DNA from: an uncultured Paracoccaceae bacterium
GTDB lineage: Bacteria > Pseudomonadota > Alphaproteobacteria > Rhodobacterales > Rhodobacteraceae
NCBI GenBank assembly: GCA_938016515.1
Contig: CALILP010000021.1
Location: forward strand, 1 to 37,837
Direction of reading: 5' to 3'
DNA: 37,837 nt
Each line of letters begins with the position of its first letter. The first letter of the stretch is position 1. This document shows, one piece after another, positions 32,925 to 37,837 of the stretch. The notes beneath the pieces were generated by a model that saw only the letters and a program-made list of their open reading frames with translations, was not told where the DNA came from and did no database searches. Position numbers and translations under genes: made by a program.

Positions 32925-34475
32925 TCAGGCCGCAGATTGCGGTGCCGCATTGCTTTGCGTTTCGACGTCAGCAGCATCAACAGGCAAACCAGCCAGCCGG
33001 ATCAGACTGCTCAGCTCCCAGCCAGTGCCGCCGGTATCGACGTTGTCTTCGCCAGACCGCAGCAAAGGATCATCATCGGGCGTCCAACAGGGCCGCAGGT
33101 TCAAATACGAATGCGGATCGCCTTTCAGCAGTCCTGCAAAGGTCGCAGCCACAATCGTAGATCCCACTTTGCCAAGCGCTTCACCCCCGGCAATTTCCCC
33201 TTCCTTGAGGATGTAGTACCACAGCGCGTCTGGCTCATTTGCGTCCAGTTCAATCGGATCAATGCACCATTTACGGGCCACATCAGTGCCAGACGGCAGA
33301 TCAAAGCTGATCCCGCGCTTAAGGTTGCGGAATGCCAGAATGTTCAGCGGATCATCCGGTGACATGCCCTCGAACAGATGCGCCAGGGCATTGGACAACT
33401 TCGCGTCGATCTTGCGGGCGCGCTGCGGAAACGGCCCAGCCGAGGTGGTCATGTTCAAGAACCAATCCCATTGGATCGTATTGGACGCCTTCATTGGCCG
33501 GAAGCCCCGCAGATCATCGGGATCATCAGCACCGGTATTGTCAAAGATCGGGGCATTCACCCCAAACCCACGGTGCGGATGGTTTGTCTGATAGCTGTTG
33601 CGGACCATGGAATGGCCAAACCGATATGCGGCGACCGAAAACTCGACCGGCATGAACGGCTGGTGCTTCCAGCTGTAGACGTCTTTCAAGCCAAGCTCCC
33701 ACCGCTTGCGGCCATCGGCGGTCGTCTCAAGCGACAAGGCCGCCGCCCGCGTATCCGCGTCACATATGCGGCGGATAAAGTCATGCCAGACAATCCACTG
33801 ATACAGCCACCGCAAGGTATCGCGCGCACTTTCAAACGGATGATCGTGACCCGCAGCCTCTGCGCGATCCACCAGCGTGTTATGGGCCAGCAAGAAAGCC
33901 AGTTGCAGCTGACTGACCATCGCGTTTTCATCGTTGCGCATATCGCCGATCAAAGCGCGACCAGCAGCGTTACGGGGCAAATCCCGCAACCCAGAGCCTG
34001 CAACATTGCCAATCAGCATCCGGCCTGTACCGTCATACATATACGGCTGGTCCTCCGGGCCACGCCCATAGACATTGTCCAGATCAAACCGCGGCGTTCG
34101 AAAGTTCAGCAACGCATTCGGATCGTTCTTGCGGGCCAAGCTCGACATCGGATCAAAGGTCAGATCGTGATCCACGAACTGACCAAAATACGTGTAAGCT
34201 GCGGGAATGCCCGTGCTTGGATCACCGGCGTCGCCGGTGGTAAACCGGGCGTCCAGATCCGCAACCTTTGCCGCATCTGTCAGATCGGCAGGCAAAAGAC
34301 CCGGTTCTTCCAGCATCAGGTTCTGGGCGATATCAAGCAGGTAATCATCAACTTGATCCGGACCCACAGGTGGGGTCCAAGGTGGAAGATCAGGACAAAT
34401 ACGCCCAAACGGTCCTTGGTAAAAAGGGGATCGCGGGGCTGTCACGTCAATTGCGTGACCCTTACCATGTGCCAT
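32925..34475 (-). CDS. Animal-type heme peroxidase family protein
   Basis: A 516-residue protein of the peroxidase-cyclooxygenase superfamily (peroxidasin/myeloperoxidase-like bacterial group). TYFGQFVDHDLTFDP (about 94-108) carries the distal histidine and calcium-site aspartate, GDMRNDENAMVSQLQLAF the helix that follows, and AAYRFGHSMVRNSYQ the proximal heme-binding histidine. No signal peptide or calcium-repeat region is seen, so export is uncertain. Substrate unknown; halide or phenol oxidation is typical. AGGAG precedes ATG 34475. It separates purC from the ATPase zeta gene, which are often neighbours in relatives. Confidence 0.92.
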   Translation of the reverse strand: MAHGKGHAIDVTAPRSPFYQGPFGRICPDLPPWTPPVGPDQVDDYLLDIAQNLMLEEPGLLPADLTDAAKVADLDARFTTGDAGDPSTGIPAAYTYFGQFVDHDLTFDPMSSLARKNDPNALLNFRTPRFDLDNVYGRGPEDQPYMYDGTGRMLIGNVAGSGLRDLPRNAAGRALIGDMRNDENAMVSQLQLAFLLAHNTLVDRAEAAGHDHPFESARDTLRWLYQWIVWHDFIRRICDADTRAAALSLETTADGRKRWELGLKDVYSWKHQPFMPVEFSVAAYRFGHSMVRNSYQTNHPHRGFGVNAPIFDNTGADDPDDLRGFRPMKASNTIQWDWFLNMTTSAGPFPQRARKIDAKLSNALAHLFEGMSPDDPLNILAFRNLKRGISFDLPSGTDVARKWCIDPIELDANEPDALWYYILKEGEIAGGEALGKVGSTIVAATFAGLLKGDPHSYLNLRPCWTPDDDPLLRSGEDNVDTGGTGWELSSLIRLAGLPVDAADVETQSNAAPQSAA

Positions 34476-34654
34476 GGTGCTCTCCTAAAAATGTTTACAA
34501 AAATAGATCTTCAAAAATACGTGCGTACACGTGTGCTCAGGCTAAACAGCACAACCCCCACTTGAATATGGAGGATTTCCTGACCCGCCCCCGTTGCGAA
34601 ACCCAAGGGGACAGGCCATATCTAATGCAACCACATTGACAGGGAGAGCAGCCA

Positions 34655-34972
34655 ATGTCCGACAGTATGAAAGACCGCGAAAACGCGTTCGAAAATAAAT
34701 TCGCCCATGACGCCGAGATGCAGTTCAAAGCCGAAGCCCGGCGCAACAAGCTATTGGGTCTGTGGGCCGCAGACTTGCTGGGCAAAACCGGCGATGCGGC
34801 GGATGCCTATGCCAAAGAAGTCATCAAATCTGATTTCGAAGAGGCCGGCGACGAAGATGTCTATCGCAAAGTGTCTGGTGATCTAGGCGACAAAGCGGAC
34901 GAGGCAACGATCCGGGCAAAGATGGCCGAACTGATGGCACAGGCCAAAGGCCAGCTGATTGACGAAGTCTAA
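34655..34972 (+). CDS. F1F0-ATPase inhibitor zeta subunit (DUF1476)
   Basis: A 105-residue helical protein matching DUF1476, shown in Paracoccus denitrificans to be the zeta subunit that blocks ATP hydrolysis by F1-ATPase. The N-terminal inhibitory region MKDRENAFENKFAHDAEMQF and the following KAEARRNKLLGLWAADLLG are strongly conserved; the rest (DEDVYRKVSGDLGDKAD) completes the four-helix body. It has its own terminator at 35017-35039. AGGGAGA precedes ATG 34655. Confidence 0.93.
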   Translation: MSDSMKDRENAFENKFAHDAEMQFKAEARRNKLLGLWAADLLGKTGDAADAYAKEVIKSDFEEAGDEDVYRKVSGDLGDKADEATIRAKMAELMAQAKGQLIDEV

Positions 34973-35016
34973 GACACTTCACTGAAAATCCAGATTAAAT
35001 CTGCATTTCAAAGTCA

Positions 35017-35045
35017 GGCGTGATCCCTCGGATCGCGCCTTTCTT
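35017..35045 (+). terminator. Rho-independent terminator of the zeta-subunit gene
   Basis: Arms GGCGTGATCC and GGATCGCGCC (35017-35026, 35030-35039; one G-U pair) with loop CTC are followed by a T-rich tail (35040-35045). It begins 44 bp after the stop. Confidence 0.85.
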
Positions 35046-35106
35046 TCAGGCCTGATTAAGACCCCTCGCTTAGCTCTAAGACCCTACCAACAAGCGAGGG
35101 TCCTTC

Positions 35107-36984
35107 ATGTTGCAAGCCATCCAGCACCGCAAAGGTGCGCTTCGAACCGGCCTGACCTGTTGTATCACTGGCCTTTGCCTGATGATCCTTGGCCAACACA
35201 TCGCGACCGTCGATTTGGCCGACATCAACACCGCAATTCAGGGTATCGGACCGTGGCAATGGACCTTGGCACTCTGTGCGACGGCGATCAGCTTTTTAGC
35301 CGTGGGACAATATGATGTGGTCTGGCACAGGCAGCTCAAAACGGGTGTTTCAGGCGCCCAAGCGCGATCTTCAGGCATGGCGGCAATCGCAGTTGGCCAA
35401 GCGGTCGGCCTTGGGGCCGTGACCGGGACCTTTGTTCGTTGGCATCTGCTGAAAGAGCATAGTTTAAAATCAGCGGCTGCGGTGACAATTGCGGTCAGCG
35501 TCTCATTCTTGATCTGCTGGGGCGTCTATGCGCTGCCGGCGGCATCGTCGCTTGGGCTATTGACGGGACGACAGGCGGTCATTCTGGCCAGCATCGGCGG
35601 CTTTGTCGCGTACCTTATCCTTAGACGATCGGCAGATCAGACCAGCAAACGTAGTCTCATGGCCCTACTACTATTGACAGGCATCGATATTGTCTTTGCC
35701 GGAACTGCCCTTTGGATCTTAATACCTACAGCTGACGCAAGCCTGTTTGAAGCGGTGATCCTGGCCTACATCTTGGCACTTGGGGCTGGGCTGATCTCAA
35801 ACGCGCCGGGCGGGGTTGGGGCGTTCGAATTGGTCTTGCTTGCACTGCTCAGCACGATCCCGGAAACGGCCGTGCTTGCAGGGGTGCTGGCGTTTCGGAT
35901 TGTCTATTACATTGTTCCGGCCTTGCTCGGCGGATGTCTGATGCTCCGGGCACAGCTGACTAAGCCTGCAGCCGCATTGCGCGCACATGCCCACGATGCG
36001 GCCCCCATCAGCGATCTGTGTCATCAGGGTGCAACGCTTGTGCGGCGCGGCGCGGCGTCATGGGTGATCCGCAAACATCTGCTTGGCACCGTGGCCATTG
36101 AACCGGGCGGATCAAATCCGTTTTGGCAAAGGCGCGGACCCGGCTTTCGAGGATTGTATAAATGCGGACCACGTCTGGCAGGTCAAGCGCGCGCCAAGGG
36201 TTGGCAGGTCCGCCTGATTGCAAAAGACGCTGTCATTTTGCCCATATCATGGACGCTTGATGGATCGAAACGCAGCGGGCTCCGGCGCAAGATCCGTCAG
36301 GCTGAAAAAGCGGGGATCCGTGTGACAAGGGCAGAAGCGACCCTGCCATTGGTTCTGATGGACGCAGTCGCAGCCAGCTGGGCGACCCAAAACAAAGGCG
36401 AGTTGGGCTACGCCATGGGCCGATACACGCACGCTTACGTGGCGCACCAACAGGTCTATCTTATCTGGCAGAACCAACAGCTTTGCGGCTTTGCCACCGT
36501 GCAAACACGCCCACAGGCGTGGGGGCTTGATCTGATCCGTCATCTGCCAAACATGCCGACGGGCGCGATGCATCTGGCCATCGCCACAATCATCGCAGAT
36601 GCTCAGTTCGCAAAAGTCGGCCAGTTCAGCCTTGGGGCGGTGCCTGCAGGGCCCGCGGGGTCGCGCCTTCAACAGCACTGTGCCGCGAAAAAGGCGGGGC
36701 TCCACCAATTCAAGGCGGGCTTTATGCCACACTGGGTCCCGCTGTATCACGCGGCACCCAGCAAGGGACAATGGCTGCTGTCAATGATGCATGTGTGCGG
36801 ACATATCCAGCGGCCCCTCAAAAGACTGCTCAGCCAAAGCGGGTCCACCATCACGGAACTCATAAAAAAGGCGAATATTATTCATTTGCCTCATATTGAA
36901 AGCTCTGTCATCGACCAGCCAACTCTGGCGCACGAAAGGCTCCACCATGACCAATGCTCTGTCCGATCTCTTGGCAACCCGTGA
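35107..36984 (+). CDS. MprF-like phosphatidylglycerol aminoacyltransferase/flippase
   Basis: A 625-residue protein. Residues 1-290 form a UPF0104/LPG-flippase-type membrane domain with GTFVRWHLLKEHSLKSA and SNAPGGVGAFELVLLALLS, the latter a family hallmark. Residues about 300-600 form a DUF2156 (GNAT-like) domain (GLRRKIRQAEKAGIRVT, ELGYAMGRY). Full MprF proteins modify phosphatidylglycerol with an amino acid and flip it outward; this one is shorter than the Staphylococcus type (about 840), lacking several N-terminal membrane spans. Its last 13 codons read into the following gene (38-bp overlap), suggesting a displaced stop codon. Confidence 0.8.
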   Translation: MLQAIQHRKGALRTGLTCCITGLCLMILGQHIATVDLADINTAIQGIGPWQWTLALCATAISFLAVGQYDVVWHRQLKTGVSGAQARSSGMAAIAVGQAVGLGAVTGTFVRWHLLKEHSLKSAAAVTIAVSVSFLICWGVYALPAASSLGLLTGRQAVILASIGGFVAYLILRRSADQTSKRSLMALLLLTGIDIVFAGTALWILIPTADASLFEAVILAYILALGAGLISNAPGGVGAFELVLLALLSTIPETAVLAGVLAFRIVYYIVPALLGGCLMLRAQLTKPAAALRAHAHDAAPISDLCHQGATLVRRGAASWVIRKHLLGTVAIEPGGSNPFWQRRGPGFRGLYKCGPRLAGQARAKGWQVRLIAKDAVILPISWTLDGSKRSGLRRKIRQAEKAGIRVTRAEATLPLVLMDAVAASWATQNKGELGYAMGRYTHAYVAHQQVYLIWQNQQLCGFATVQTRPQAWGLDLIRHLPNMPTGAMHLAIATIIADAQFAKVGQFSLGAVPAGPAGSRLQQHCAAKKAGLHQFKAGFMPHWVPLYHAAPSKGQWLLSMMHVCGHIQRPLKRLLSQSGSTITELIKKANIIHLPHIESSVIDQPTLAHERLHHDQCSVRSLGNP

Positions 36985-37837
36985 CTGGCTGCTCGCAGAC
37001 GGGGCCACTGGCACAAACCTGTTTAACATGGGGCTTGGGGCGGGCGACCCTCCAGAGCTGTGGAACGTGGATCACCCTGACCGGATCCGGGCGCTTTATG
37101 CAGGGGCGGCAAATGCTGGCTCTGACCTCTTTCTGACAAACACCTTCGGCGGCAACGCATCGCGTCTGAAACTGCACAACGCACAAGACCGGGTTTTTGA
37201 GCTGAACAAAGCAGGCGCAGAACTGGGCCGCGAGATCGCAGATGCAGCATCCCATCCGGTCATCGTGGCCGGCTCGGTCGGGCCGACAGGGGACATCATG
37301 GCCCCAATGGGCACGCTGACCCATGCCATCGCGGTCGAGATGTTTCACGAACAAGCCGAAGGCCTGAAAGCGGGCGGGGCAGATGTGGCCTGGGTCGAAA
37401 CGATCTCAGCGCCCGAAGAATTTGCGGCAGCGGCAGAAGCTTTCAAACGGGCCGATATGGCCTGGTGCGGCACCATGAGCTTTGACACGGCGGGGCGGAC
37501 CATGATGGGGTTAACGTCCAAGGCGATGACCAAGATGGTCGGCAAACTTGACCACGGGCCTTTGGCCTTCGGGGCAAATTGCGGCGTCGGAGCGTCAGAC
37601 CTGTTGCGGACAGTGCTGGGATTTCACGCGGATGGGCTGCAAACGCCATTGATCGCCAAAGGCAACGCAGGCATCCCTAAATATCACGACGGCCACATCC
37701 ACTACGACGGCACCCCTGCCCTGATGGCAGATTATGCGGTGCTGGCACGCGACTGCGGGGCAAAAATCATTGGCGGTTGCTGTGGCACGACACCAGACCA
37801 CTTACGACACATGCGCCATGCACTGGAAACCCGGCCA
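36947..37837 (+). CDS. bmt: Betaine-homocysteine S-methyltransferase, 3' partial
   Basis: An open frame of 297 codons from ATG 36947 to the window end. It begins MTNALSDLLATRDWLLADGA and contains TNTFGGNASRL, AGSVGPTGDIM, WVETISAPEEF, and the zinc ligands in GANCGVG (near residue 210) and GGCCGTTPDH (near 282). It transfers methyl groups to homocysteine to make methionine; betaine is the usual donor and DMSP can substitute in marine relatives. AAAGG lies 8 bases upstream of the ATG, which is inside the last codons of the MprF-like gene. About 40 C-terminal residues are probably missing. Confidence 0.88.
   Translation, partial: MTNALSDLLATRDWLLADGATGTNLFNMGLGAGDPPELWNVDHPDRIRALYAGAANAGSDLFLTNTFGGNASRLKLHNAQDRVFELNKAGAELGREIADAASHPVIVAGSVGPTGDIMAPMGTLTHAIAVEMFHEQAEGLKAGGADVAWVETISAPEEFAAAAEAFKRADMAWCGTMSFDTAGRTMMGLTSKAMTKMVGKLDHGPLAFGANCGVGASDLLRTVLGFHADGLQTPLIAKGNAGIPKYHDGHIHYDGTPALMADYAVLARDCGAKIIGGCCGTTPDHLRHMRHALETRP

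Noticed and set aside
33378-34565. A 395-codon plus-strand frame
   Set aside because: Antisense to the heme peroxidase gene, whose heme-binding motifs confirm the minus strand.
1-37837. CRISPR arrays, insertion sequences, prophage, tRNA or rRNA genes
   Set aside because: I saw no regularly spaced repeats, transposase or phage-like proteins, or cloverleaf tRNA sequences apart from the tRNA-like part of tmRNA.

Overview
The window looks like chromosome of a marine Rhodobacterales (Roseobacter-group) alphaproteobacterium. The signs are a circularly permuted two-piece tmRNA, an alpha-type SspB, an F1-ATPase zeta inhibitor (DUF1476), trgA, and a dimethylsulfoniopropionate (DMSP) demethylation locus (dmdA, acuI, BCCT transporter). 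Gene density is high and there are no insertion sequences, phage genes, tRNAs, rRNAs or CRISPR arrays. The nearest genus cannot be fixed from sequence reading alone; the gene set fits Loktanella/Yoonia-like or related taxa.

Layout. 1-3664 (minus): a photolyase, a Cfa-type methyltransferase, TrgA and a partial TrgB-like protein, a set that recalls singlet-oxygen/oxidant stress genes. 3735-10046 (minus): a BCCT transporter with its terminator, then a compact operon reading DUF2182, DUF1326, DinB, dmdA, acuI. A FadR-type GntR regulator diverges from this operon across a double-palindrome operator (10021-10046). 10790-13205: an 18-bp-arm inverted repeat, a small membrane protein and a Kef-type cation/proton antiporter with a histidine/aspartate-rich loop. 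About 13250-13612: ssrA (tmRNA), tag ANNNHAPVAVAA. 13718-17132 (plus): DUF1194 exported protein, a rhodanese-ChrB fusion, the chromate transporter ChrA, and the ClpXP adaptor SspB.

17129-19861: a possible tiny remnant, a DUF1801 gene, a 5'-truncated VOC (glyoxalase-like) gene, fumC with two tiny overlapping downstream genes (DUF4169, ribbon-helix-helix), and a small hypothetical gene. 20094-23887: a cytochrome P450 overlapping an alpha/beta-hydrolase-like membrane protein, ccdA, and divergent tusA. 23940-27114: rne (RNase E) with its terminator and a long untranslated upstream region. 27115-31010 (minus): a lipoprotein lacking a normal start codon, a DctD-like response regulator without the sigma-54 contact motif, and a DctB-like sensor kinase. 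31059-32780 (minus): purQ, purS and a purC interrupted by an in-frame amber codon. 32925-37837: an animal-type heme peroxidase, the ATPase zeta inhibitor with its terminator, an MprF-like protein, and the start of a betaine-homocysteine methyltransferase gene that runs off the window.

How they fit together. The most coherent system is the 5867-10790 locus. DMSP demethylase and acryloyl-CoA reductase appear to be co-transcribed with three poorly characterised proteins (membrane DUF2182, cysteine-rich DUF1326, and DinB with a candidate three-histidine metal site). All five are probably controlled by the divergent GntR protein. The BCCT carrier next door could import DMSP or betaine, and the terminal homocysteine methyltransferase could use related methyl donors. 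ssrA and sspB lie about 3 kb apart and act in the same trans-translation/ClpXP pathway. The strongest anomaly is the TAG codon replacing a tryptophan codon in purC.
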